Below the pieces are notes generated by a model. The model was not told where the DNA came from, made no database searches, and was given only the letters and a program-made list of their open reading frames with translations. A DNA stretch of 64,000 nt from Pedobacter mucosus (GTDB lineage Bacteria; Bacteroidota; Bacteroidia; Sphingobacteriales; Sphingobacteriaceae). The translations under genes and the position numbers were made by a program. Below are positions 54,565 to 62,073 of this stretch, one piece after another. Numbering within the stretch: the first letter of the stretch is position 1; every line of letters starts with the position of its first letter. The DNA lies in contig NZ_CP087585.1 of NCBI RefSeq assembly GCF_022200785.1, positions 992,001 to 1,056,000 of the forward strand, given 5' to 3'.

Positions 54565-54642
54565 ATGCTTATGGCTATAAAGATCTGGGCATGTACGGTT
54601 GGAGTTTCTGCGATACTTGGGGCATTGATTTATCAACCTTAA
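54565..54642 (+). CDS. Possible 25-residue hydrophobic micropeptide
   Basis: A short frame directly after the SnoaL gene encodes MLMAIKIWACTVGVSAILGA followed by LIYQP, one hydrophobic span. It could be a small membrane peptide or simply chance in the gap before the AraC gene. Confidence 0.2.
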   Translation: MLMAIKIWACTVGVSAILGALIYQP

Positions 54643-54764
54643 AGGGAAAGGCTTTGTGCCACAGAATAATATCGTATCACTTTTTTGTGCCGGTTTTTGC
54701 GGCAAGGCAATAGATTCCGGGACGGCATAACCGCTTATATATTATAATTGTAATACCTCTAGCT

Positions 54765-55670
54765 ATGGCAGAAATTGTTGAATTGCAAAATTTTTACGCA
54801 CGTATTGATCTACCTGCCACATATGCTGACAATGGGGGCGGTCATTTTAACATTTTCAGGATAAATGACCTTAAATTGACCGGGAAAAAACGGTCGACTT
54901 ATAGCCGGCGGACCTTTTACAAGATAACCCTTATCAACGGGCACAGCAAAATCCACTACGCCGAGGAGGATATAGAGATCAACGGTTATGCCCTTGTGTT
55001 TTCCAGTCCTTCCATTCAGTATCACTGGCAAATGATCAGCGAAGTTCAGCGTGGCTATATGTGCATATTTACAGAACAGTTTTTTAGCCGTTTCGCAAAT
55101 ATCGCAGGCTCTGCTGTTTTTCAGTCTGCCGCCGGTGGCGTAATTAAGCTTACAGAAAAGCAGGCGATCAGCTTCGAACGTTTATTGGAAAAGATCTTTG
55201 ATGAACTCAGCGGAAATTACAGATACAAATATGAACTGCTGAGGTGCCTGCTCATGGAAGTTGTCCATGAGGGGCAAAAAATGCTTCCCATGTGCGATGA
55301 AATGCTTTATGGTTCCAATGCCGCCGAAAGAATTGCCTCTCTGTTCACCGGGTTAATGGAACGGGAATATCCCATCGAGCTCACCTATCAGGTTGTGAGG
55401 CTGACCTCCCCATTCGCTTTTGCACAGCAGCTGAACATCCACGTAAATCATTTAAATAAAGCGCTTAAGGCGGCAACTGGCCAGACGACCTCGCAGCTGA
55501 TCAGCCAACGGATTTTGCAGGAAGCCAAGGTGCTGCTCAAAAAAACCAACTGGTCGATTGCCGAGATAGCCTGCAGCCTGGGCTTTGGAGAAGCCAGCCA
55601 TTTCTCCGCCTTCTTCAAAAGTCTGAGCGGGATCAGGGCAAAGGATTACCGTGCGCTAAATAGGGATTGA
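54765..55670 (+). CDS. AraC-family transcriptional regulator
   Basis: A 301-residue regulator with an N-terminal cupin-like sensing domain (~20-180, EDIEINGYALVFSSPSIQYHW split) and a C-terminal double HTH (~200-298). The second HTH carries the AraC signature WSIAEIACSLGFGEASHFSA, then FFKSLSGIRAKDYR. Its inducer is unknown. The SnoaL-like gene upstream on the same strand is the nearest candidate target. Confidence 0.92.
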   Translation: MAEIVELQNFYARIDLPATYADNGGGHFNIFRINDLKLTGKKRSTYSRRTFYKITLINGHSKIHYAEEDIEINGYALVFSSPSIQYHWQMISEVQRGYMCIFTEQFFSRFANIAGSAVFQSAAGGVIKLTEKQAISFERLLEKIFDELSGNYRYKYELLRCLLMEVVHEGQKMLPMCDEMLYGSNAAERIASLFTGLMEREYPIELTYQVVRLTSPFAFAQQLNIHVNHLNKALKAATGQTTSQLISQRILQEAKVLLKKTNWSIAEIACSLGFGEASHFSAFFKSLSGIRAKDYRALNRD

Positions 55671-55753
55671 TCAGCTTTTGTCAGTCGAGATAAGCGTTCG
55701 CTACAATTTTCCTGCAGGGGAGATTATGTAAGGGATGTTTTTATTACTTATCT

Positions 55754-56785
55754 TTGCAGGCAAGAATATCTATCGTGAAAACCGTTCGTCCAAAACTTCG
55801 TACCGAAACATCCATGCACTGTTCGGGCCTTTTTCTTAACGAACGGGCTATTGCAACTTTAAAAGAAAAAAACTATTGTGTGGAGGATCGCCTGCTCGAT
55901 GGAGATGCGCCAAAACAGTTTATCAGGGTTTATACCTATACCCCTGATAGCGGAATTCACCGCAAAAGTCCAAAAACCTGGATTCCATATATTGCCAAGA
56001 CTGCAGAAAAATGGTATCCCCATGAATCGGTGGTTGAATTTATGATCAACAGAATCGGTCAGGTATTGGCACTTAATATGAACGAAGTTGAACTGTTCTG
56101 GATTAATGGACAGATTCGTTTTTTAAGCCGGTATTTTTTGAAGAGCAGCGAAACGCTTACCCACGGTGCAGAAATTTGCGGCGAATATCTGAACGATATG
56201 GATCTCGCTGCAGAAATTGCCAATGAAAAGAAAACTTCACGCGAACTCTTTACTTTTCAGTTTATTGAAAAGGCGATTGTGGCCAAGTTTGATGGACAAA
56301 CTAAAACACTGATGACCGAGATTGTCAAAATGATTGTTTATGACGGGCTGGTTGGTAATAATGACAGACACTTTTATAACTGGGGGGTCATAACAAACAC
56401 AAAAAAGCTGAATACCCAGCCTCGCTTTGCGCCAATTTATGATTCGGCAAGGGGTTTGCTATGGAATAGCAGTGATGAGTGGATCAGGAACAATCTTGGG
56501 GCGATGAGCCGGGGCGGAAAAAAGGTGGAACGTTACATCAATGACGCCTGTCCGAGAATAAGTATTGAGGACAACAGTGAAATTGATCACTTCGGATTAA
56601 TCGGATATCTTAAAAACTATAGTAGCGAATATGACGTTATCATAAAAGAAATGTCTTCGCCGGAAAACGAAGAACGCATCCTGGAAATGTTAAAAAAAGA
56701 ATTTTTTCCTTTTTTTATCGTAGAAAGGTGTAAATTAATAGAGTATATTGTTAAAGAAAGATTTAAAAAAATAAGGGGGCTATGA
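55754..56785 (+). CDS. HipA/CtkA-like serine/threonine kinase (HipT-like)
   Basis: A 343-residue protein of the HipA kinase superfamily. The catalytic loop is NNDRHFYN (202-209), the metal-binding DFG equivalent is PIYDSARG (~227-234), and a Lys/Glu pair lies in IAKTAEKWYPHES (~80-93). It lacks an N-terminal HipA subdomain, which seems to be the next gene. This is the split arrangement of HipS/HipT and of CtkA-like kinases. The start is uncertain: TTG at 55754 is the longest frame, GTG at 55775 or the Met at residue 21 are alternatives. Base composition is more A+T-rich than neighbours, suggesting acquisition. Confidence 0.75.
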   Translation: MQARISIVKTVRPKLRTETSMHCSGLFLNERAIATLKEKNYCVEDRLLDGDAPKQFIRVYTYTPDSGIHRKSPKTWIPYIAKTAEKWYPHESVVEFMINRIGQVLALNMNEVELFWINGQIRFLSRYFLKSSETLTHGAEICGEYLNDMDLAAEIANEKKTSRELFTFQFIEKAIVAKFDGQTKTLMTEIVKMIVYDGLVGNNDRHFYNWGVITNTKKLNTQPRFAPIYDSARGLLWNSSDEWIRNNLGAMSRGGKKVERYINDACPRISIEDNSEIDHFGLIGYLKNYSSEYDVIIKEMSSPENEERILEMLKKEFFPFFIVERCKLIEYIVKERFKKIRGL

Positions 56786-56786
56786 T

Positions 56787-57191
56787 ATGATAAAATATTT
56801 TAAACGTCTTTTTTCAAAATCAGAAGAACTTCATCCGGAGATGGAGGTTCATTTACCGAAAGATGAAAATGCAACATTTGAACTTAAGGTAGATAAATTG
56901 GTTATTGGAACGCTCCAATGTGAGAATGGAGAATGGAAATTTAAATATACCGATGATTTTAAAAAGCATCGCAATGAATACAACCACATTGCCGGATTTT
57001 CAAACCTGGATAAGACTTATATAAACGATACCTTGTGGCCGTTTTTCCAGACCAGGATTCCAGGGCTGAAACAACCTGCGGTTAAGGAAATATTGAAAAA
57101 AGAACACATAAACGAATCTAATGAACTCGAGCTGTTGAAACGGTTTGGAAAAAAAACCATTTCAAATCCGTATGAGTTGGAACTGGTTTAA
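56787..57191 (+). CDS. HipA N-terminal-domain-like protein (HipS-like)
   Basis: A 134-residue protein starting 1 bp after the kinase stop, so translationally coupled. After a short basic N-terminus it has strands (FELKVDKLVIGTLQCENGEW) and the HipA-N-like block INDTLWPFFQTRIPGLKQP, which resembles the LPPFF...LPEG region of HipA subdomain 1. In HipBST systems the small HipS neutralises HipT, with order hipB-hipS-hipT. Here the kinase is first and no hipB-like HTH gene is adjacent. A neutralising or activating partner role is inferred. Confidence 0.6.
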   Translation: MIKYFKRLFSKSEELHPEMEVHLPKDENATFELKVDKLVIGTLQCENGEWKFKYTDDFKKHRNEYNHIAGFSNLDKTYINDTLWPFFQTRIPGLKQPAVKEILKKEHINESNELELLKRFGKKTISNPYELELV

Positions 57192-57213
57192 ATCTATTAA
57201 AATGTGAATTTTT

Positions 57214-57248
57214 CCCCGGCCTTTATTTAAGGTGCGGGGATTTTTTTT
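57214..57248 (+). terminator. Intrinsic terminator after the HipT/HipS-like pair
   Basis: CCCCGgCCTT ... AAGGtgCGGGG followed by A and eight T lies 23 bp after the second gene. It is a clear terminator and shows the two genes form a self-contained unit. Confidence 0.8.
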
Positions 57249-57746
57249 ATGGGACATTTCCGGGAAATGGATAGGTGCGCGTGTTCTGGGTACTCAGCAA
57301 ACCATTCCGGTCAAGAAAAGGGCAATCCTAAGGAAACATCAACTCACGGATAAACGGTGCGCCAATGCCCCGCTCTCTAAAAAATTTACCTTTCAGATTT
57401 TTCGCTTTCGCTGCTGGGTTGAAGATTCCTTGTTAACCTTTCCGAATGATATGAGGTTCCCGTTAAACAGGGCCTCACCACAGTTGATTGCGAAACGAAT
57501 TTCACCCAAAGCCAGGGTGCGGGCAAAAAGCGCAACCGGGAAAATGGCAGAAAACCGGAAATAGGGGATATAGGTTACAGCGCCGGGTTGGGGCCACAGG
57601 TTGTTCCTGTTTCTTACCGGATTTCTACAGCCAGGCAGAAAAGGGATTACTGCGAATCAACAATGATTGATTTTCACAGTTTTTAACTTCATATCCGTAA
57701 TTTATTAATAAAAAGCGTCACTATTTTTGCTTAAGAATTAATAAAC
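57249..57746. other. Intergenic region, no gene supported
   Basis: About 500 bases after the HipT/HipS terminator. An open frame covers 57232-57564 but it starts inside the terminator, is very basic and has no recognisable motif. The last ~60 bases probably carry the SDR promoter. Confidence 0.45.
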
Positions 57747-58640
57747 ATGTGGACAAAAAAAGATATTCCGGATTTAACCGGTAAAACGGCTATCGTTACA
57801 GGGGCGAATACGGGTCTTGGTTATGAAACGGCGCTGGCCTTATTTGAGGCTGGTGCAAAAGTAATCCTGGCCTGCAGAACTATCGAAAAATCAGCGCAAA
57901 CCCTTCAGAGGTTATCTTTGATGCCGGGAAAGGGAGCAGTTGAAACCGGGCAGCTTGATTTATCAAGTTTGAGGTCGGTTAAACAGTTCTGCACGATATT
58001 TTTACAGCAGCACGGGAAACTGGATATTCTTATCAATAATGCCGGTGTCGCCAACTTACCTGAATCCAAAACCTCCGAAGGCTATGAACTCCAGTTCGGC
58101 GTGAATTTTTTGGGACATTTTGCCCTTACAGGCTACCTTTATCCCTTACTAAAGGTTACCTCCGGTTCACGGGTTGTTACCTTAAGCAGCATGGGTTATG
58201 AAGCCGGAAGCCTGGATTTTGAGAACCTTAGATCCGAAAAAGATTATGACCCGCTGCGTGAATACCGTCAAAGCAAACTGGCCAACCTTCTGTTTTCCCT
58301 GGAACTGGACAGGAAGATTTTGGCAAAAAAAGATCGGGTATTGTCCATTGCCGCTCAACCGGGAGCCAACAACACGGATTTGATGAGACATTCAACGGCC
58401 GAGGAAATTGCAATGGGAAAAAAGCGCATAGGAGATTTTATGGAACCCGCACAAGGTGCTTTGTCTTCCCTGTATGCAGCGGTATCGGATGAAGCTAGAG
58501 GTGGAAACCTGTATCAGCCCGATCAGGGATTCAGCGGTTATCCCGCGCTGGCAGTTCTCAAAGAGAAAGCACTGGACCGGATTGCTGCTGCAAGACTTTG
58601 GCAGCTTGCCGAGGGTGTCACAGGCATTCAGTATCCCTGA
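57747..58640 (+). CDS. Short-chain dehydrogenase/reductase
   Basis: A 297-residue SDR of the retinol-dehydrogenase/WWOX-like subgroup. It has the NAD(P) motif TGANTGLG (18-25), NNAG (97-100), catalytic Ser in LSSMGY (~148), Y173 and K177 in YRQSK, and a PGANNTDL loop after the active site. It oxidises or reduces an alcohol/ketone; the substrate is unknown. It is convergent with the HxlR gene. Confidence 0.9.
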   Translation: MWTKKDIPDLTGKTAIVTGANTGLGYETALALFEAGAKVILACRTIEKSAQTLQRLSLMPGKGAVETGQLDLSSLRSVKQFCTIFLQQHGKLDILINNAGVANLPESKTSEGYELQFGVNFLGHFALTGYLYPLLKVTSGSRVVTLSSMGYEAGSLDFENLRSEKDYDPLREYRQSKLANLLFSLELDRKILAKKDRVLSIAAQPGANNTDLMRHSTAEEIAMGKKRIGDFMEPAQGALSSLYAAVSDEARGGNLYQPDQGFSGYPALAVLKEKALDRIAAARLWQLAEGVTGIQYP

Positions 58641-58679
58641 CTTGATAAAGGCTGGTGATAAGCCTTATCTGATATGTTT

Positions 58680-59069
58680 TTATACCACTGACCCCGCCCG
58701 GGAAACTTCCGGATGTTGTGATGGATCATTCAGGTACTGTGAACCCCATTTATCCATCAGCTGGATGACCGGCAAAAGCGAGATTCCCAGCGCAGTGAGA
58801 AAGTATTCAACCTTTGGCGGCAATACCGGATAAATCGTTTTTGTTATAATCCCATGTTCCTCCAGTTCACTCAGCTGCTGATTGAGCACCCGGCGGCTTG
58901 CCCGGTGGTTTAAGCGCTGAAGTTCGCTCGGCCTCCGGTGTCCCTGCCAGATATTGTAGAGCAGGCAGGGTTTCCATTTTCCGCCAATAATATCCATAAT
59001 CATACCCATTCCGCAATCTATTTCCTTCGGTATCTTTCTTTCCATATTCAGTTCGGATTCTTTCAGCAA
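58680..59069 (-). CDS. HxlR-family transcriptional regulator
   Basis: A 129-residue HxlR winged-helix protein with IIGGKWKPCLLYNIWQGHRR and PSELQRLNHRASRRVLNQQLSELEEHG (split block, HTH), and VEYFLTALG in the wing. Cys19 sits in the common sensing position. It may start at the ATG of residue 1 or of residue 9 (MERKIPKE). It is divergent from the exported hydrolase operon at 59187 and probably controls it. Confidence 0.9.
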   Translation of the reverse strand: MLKESELNMERKIPKEIDCGMGMIMDIIGGKWKPCLLYNIWQGHRRPSELQRLNHRASRRVLNQQLSELEEHGIITKTIYPVLPPKVEYFLTALGISLLPVIQLMDKWGSQYLNDPSQHPEVSRAGSVV

Positions 59070-59127
59070 AGATACAGGATATATTCAAAACTGGATATAG
59101 GGATAATTTTAGCCCTATGCTATAATG

Positions 59128-59139
59128 AAGTACGTACTT
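59128..59139. promoter_or_regulatory. Palindrome between the HxlR gene and the MBL operon
   Basis: AAGTACGTACTT is a perfect 12-bp palindrome in the 117-bp divergent region, about 48 bp upstream of the MBL start. It is a candidate operator for the HxlR protein. Confidence 0.35.
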
Positions 59140-59186
59140 GTCTGAAGTAGGGATATGGCCTAGTTTTGCCTTTCAAATCTATAATA

Positions 59187-60185
59187 ATGAATATTTACAA
59201 ATCCATATCAAACAGGTTAAAATCTGCGGCTTGCTATAAAACATTAGCAGCCGTCATTTTTTTTATCATATGCGCACAAAAGACAATTGCACAGCAAGCT
59301 GCCAGGTTTTTACCCCAGCCTGGCAGTTACCACATGATGCTGGGGCAAATTGAAATCGTCGCCTTTTCCGACGGCAGCATCCCGCAGGAGCTGGACAAGC
59401 TGCTCACCAATGTTGAACCGGAGGAAGTCAGAAGGCTCACAAAGCAAAATTTCCAGCAGCCAACGGTCGAAGCTTCGGTAAATGCCTATCTGGTAAAAAC
59501 CGGCGGCAAGTCGATCCTAATCGATGCTGGTACTTCAGAACTCTATGGCCCATCCCTGGGCCATCTTCCTGCAAATATGCGCGCTGCGGGCTATAATCCG
59601 GAACAAATCGACGCCATCCTGATTACCCATATTCATACCGACCATACAGGCGGGTTGATACAGGGCGATAAAATAGTCTTTCCAAATGCGACCGTCTATG
59701 TAAGTAAGGCGGAAGCTGATTACTGGCTTAATGAAGATAGCTTTTCAAAGGCCCCTGCCAAAATGAAGCCTTATTTTGAGCAGGCAAGGATGAAAATGCT
59801 GCCCTATGTAAAAGCAGGCAGAGTCAAAACCTTTGTGTATGGCACAGAACTGTTTCCCGGCATAATGCCCGTTGCCAGTCCGGGGCACACGCCCGGCCAC
59901 AGCTTTTATCAGCTCACCAGCCAAGGTCAGAAAATCATGTTCTGGGGGGATATCCTTCATTCAGGTGCAGTCCAGTTCGCAAGGCCCGAGGTTACTATCG
60001 TGTACGACGTTGATCCGGGTCGGGCAGCCAGCTCGCGCAAGAAAGCATTTCGGGAAGCAGCCGCAAACGGTTATTGGATCGCCGGCGATCACCTATCCTT
60101 TCCCGGTATCGGCCATGTAAAAGCATACGGTAATGCTTACCAATGGTATCCCATCAATTACACCACTACCGGTAGCGGTCAATAA
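59187..60185 (+). CDS. Exported MBL-fold metallo-hydrolase
   Basis: A 332-residue periplasmic metallo-beta-lactamase-fold hydrolase. The signal peptide ends near TIAQQA. The metal motif is HIHTDH (H148, H150, D152, H153), followed by SPGHTPGHSFYQL and WGDILHS downstream. It differs from true beta-lactamases and resembles lactonase/quorum-quenching and related MBL hydrolases of the ~320-residue class. The ATG at 59187 is preferred to a TTG 21 bases earlier. Four bases separate it from the M28 gene. Confidence 0.88.
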   Translation: MNIYKSISNRLKSAACYKTLAAVIFFIICAQKTIAQQAARFLPQPGSYHMMLGQIEIVAFSDGSIPQELDKLLTNVEPEEVRRLTKQNFQQPTVEASVNAYLVKTGGKSILIDAGTSELYGPSLGHLPANMRAAGYNPEQIDAILITHIHTDHTGGLIQGDKIVFPNATVYVSKAEADYWLNEDSFSKAPAKMKPYFEQARMKMLPYVKAGRVKTFVYGTELFPGIMPVASPGHTPGHSFYQLTSQGQKIMFWGDILHSGAVQFARPEVTIVYDVDPGRAASSRKKAFREAAANGYWIAGDHLSFPGIGHVKAYGNAYQWYPINYTTTGSGQ

Positions 60186-60189
60186 GATT

Positions 60190-61581
60190 ATGAACTGTCT
60201 TTCCAAAATAAAGTATTTACTGGCTTTGTGCATTTTATCCCTTGCCGCTCTCCCAGGAGTCGCCCAGGATCATTCGGTAAGGGATTCACTGATGATCAAG
60301 GCTATCTATAACCAGGTGCTAAAAACAAATTCGATGGATAGTAACCTGAGATACCTCACCGGGCACATCGGTGCCAGGATAAGCGGTTCTCCTGCCGCCA
60401 CGCGGACGGTAAACTGGGCGAAGTCGTTAATGGAAAGCTATGGCCCGGACCGCGTCTATCTTCAGCCCGTAACGGTTCCCCACTGGGTTCGTGGAGACCT
60501 TGAGACTGCCTGTTTTCTTGAAAAGGAAAAAAAAATCAGCCTCAGCATCAGTGCTCTGGGAGGCTCGGTTGCCAGCGGTGGAATGCTGCGGGCCGGAATT
60601 CTGGAGGTCAGATCCCTAACAGCGCTTGCCGCGATGCCTGATAACCTTGTCCAGGGGAAAGTGATTTTCTTTAACGGGGCAATGGACCGGACGGAAATAG
60701 AGGTTTTCAAGGCTTATCTGAATGCAGTAGAACAGCGGAGCATCGGCGCCGTCTATGCTGCCAGAAAAGGAGCGGTAGGGGTATTGGTACGCTCACTGAC
60801 CCTTTCCAGAGATGATATTCCCCATACCGGCGCAGTGAACTACGACCCTCAGGTCAAAAAAATTCCGGCTGCGGCGCTGAGTACCAATAGCGCCGATGCC
60901 TTGAGTGTAGCATTTATTAACGATCCACAGCTCGAAATTTCAATAAATTTAAACTGCATCAACCTTCCCCCGGTGTCATCCCACAACGTGATCGCCGAAA
61001 TTAAAGGTTCAAAATTTCCCGGCGAGATCATAACCCTTGGTGCCCATCTGGACTCCTGGGACCTTGGCGAGGGTGCTTCGGACGATGGTACAGGACTGGT
61101 TCAGTCGATGGAGCTGCTCAGGGTATTCAAAGCAATTGGCCTGAAGCCCGAGCGTACCATCAGGGTGATCTTATATATGAACGAGGAGTCAGGCGCCCAT
61201 GGCGCAACCGAGTATGCCCGGCAGGCCTTGCTCAACAGGGAAAGCCATGTCGCCCTGATCGAGTCTGATGCGGGCGGTTTCGCGCCAAGAGGCTTCAGGG
61301 TGGAGGGTGAGATGAAAATATTGAGCAGGCTCAGGGAATTTGCCTTACTTCTGAGGCCATATAAGGCCGATGCTCTGGAGCTCCATCAGCGTGGCGTAGA
61401 TCTGGTGCCCATGAAAGGGCAGGCCCGGGCACTGCTCAGCCTGGACTGTGATGACAGCCGGCTCTTTGATATCCACCACAGCAAGCTTGATACCTATGAT
61501 AAGATTAACCCCAGGGAAGTGGCAATGGGCGCGGGCGCCATGCTTGCAATGGTCGCCTTAATAAGTAAGTATGGATTATGA
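60190..61581 (+). CDS. Exported M28-family metallopeptidase
   Basis: A 463-residue M28 aminopeptidase/carboxypeptidase-like protein with signal peptide (ends near PGVAQ). The co-catalytic zinc ligands are visible: H286 in GAHLDSW, Asp in EGASDDGTG (~298-299), E332/E333 in MNEESGAHG, and D360 in ESDAGG; a final His lies in FDIHHSKLDT. A PA-like domain lies between residues ~110 and 260. It starts 4 bp after the MBL stop and overlaps the RidA gene by 4 bp. Confidence 0.92.
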   Translation: MNCLSKIKYLLALCILSLAALPGVAQDHSVRDSLMIKAIYNQVLKTNSMDSNLRYLTGHIGARISGSPAATRTVNWAKSLMESYGPDRVYLQPVTVPHWVRGDLETACFLEKEKKISLSISALGGSVASGGMLRAGILEVRSLTALAAMPDNLVQGKVIFFNGAMDRTEIEVFKAYLNAVEQRSIGAVYAARKGAVGVLVRSLTLSRDDIPHTGAVNYDPQVKKIPAAALSTNSADALSVAFINDPQLEISINLNCINLPPVSSHNVIAEIKGSKFPGEIITLGAHLDSWDLGEGASDDGTGLVQSMELLRVFKAIGLKPERTIRVILYMNEESGAHGATEYARQALLNRESHVALIESDAGGFAPRGFRVEGEMKILSRLREFALLLRPYKADALELHQRGVDLVPMKGQARALLSLDCDDSRLFDIHHSKLDTYDKINPREVAMGAGAMLAMVALISKYGL

Positions 61582-61964
61582 GCAGAAAACTTTTTATAAC
61601 CCTTCCCGTCCTGCTGTTTGGTTCAGCATTGTTTGCCCAAAAAAAAACAGCTATGGCCTTTAGCGACTACAGGGAAGCGGGTGGCTTGATTTATCTGTCC
61701 GGGCAGACCGGAATGCCCGGACAGATAAATCAGGAAGTCAGCCGGGCTTTGGGCAAGGTGAGGGCTATACTCACCTCTGCCGGTTCCTCTTTTGACAAGG
61801 TGGTTACGGTACAGGTTTATTTAACAGACCTCGGGCGGTACGAAGAATTCAATGAGCTTTATAAACAATATTTCATGGTGCCATTCCCATCAAGGACCTG
61901 TATCGGGGTAGCCGGATTGCCCCAGCATGCACATGTGGAAATAACTGTCAAGGCAATCAAATGA
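61578..61964 (+). CDS. RidA-family protein with signal peptide
   Basis: A 128-residue RidA/YjgF homologue. The C-terminal region PSRTCIGVAGLPQHAHVEI carries the conserved Arg and Glu of imine deaminases. Unlike typical cytosolic RidA (~125-130 residues without leader), it starts with MSRKLFITLPVLLFGSALFA, a signal peptide, so it should be periplasmic. It overlaps the M28 stop by 4 bp (ATGA). A perfect 18-bp inverted repeat lies within its coding sequence (61688-61731). Confidence 0.88.
   Translation: MSRKLFITLPVLLFGSALFAQKKTAMAFSDYREAGGLIYLSGQTGMPGQINQEVSRALGKVRAILTSAGSSFDKVVTVQVYLTDLGRYEEFNELYKQYFMVPFPSRTCIGVAGLPQHAHVEITVKAIK
61688..61731 (+). repeat. Perfect 18-bp inverted repeat inside the RidA gene
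   Basis: GATTTATCTGTCCGGGCA (61688-61705) and TGCCCGGACAGATAAATC (61714-61731) are exact reverse complements with an 8-base loop. The mRNA would form a very stable hairpin in codons LIYLSGQTGMPGQINQ. Confidence 0.9.
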
Positions 61965-61989
61965 CAGCCAGGCATGCAAAAGCGGCAAA

Positions 61990-62030
61990 CCTCCGGGAGG
62001 CCGGAGGCATAAGCTGGAATTGCTTTTTTT
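61990..62030 (+). terminator. Probable terminator between RidA and the glycosidase
   Basis: CCTCCGG-gagg-CCGGAGG forms a 7-bp perfect stem (61990-62007); a T7 run follows 15 bases later (62024-62030). It lies in the convergent gap. Confidence 0.45.
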
Positions 62031-62073
62031 CTTCCTGCGATTTACTTTGCCGTCTGATTGTAAATCGGACTGG

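Noticed and set aside
57232..57564. 110-codon + strand open frame
   Set aside because: It starts inside the terminator of the HipT/HipS-like unit, is highly basic with no motif, and is not supported by context.
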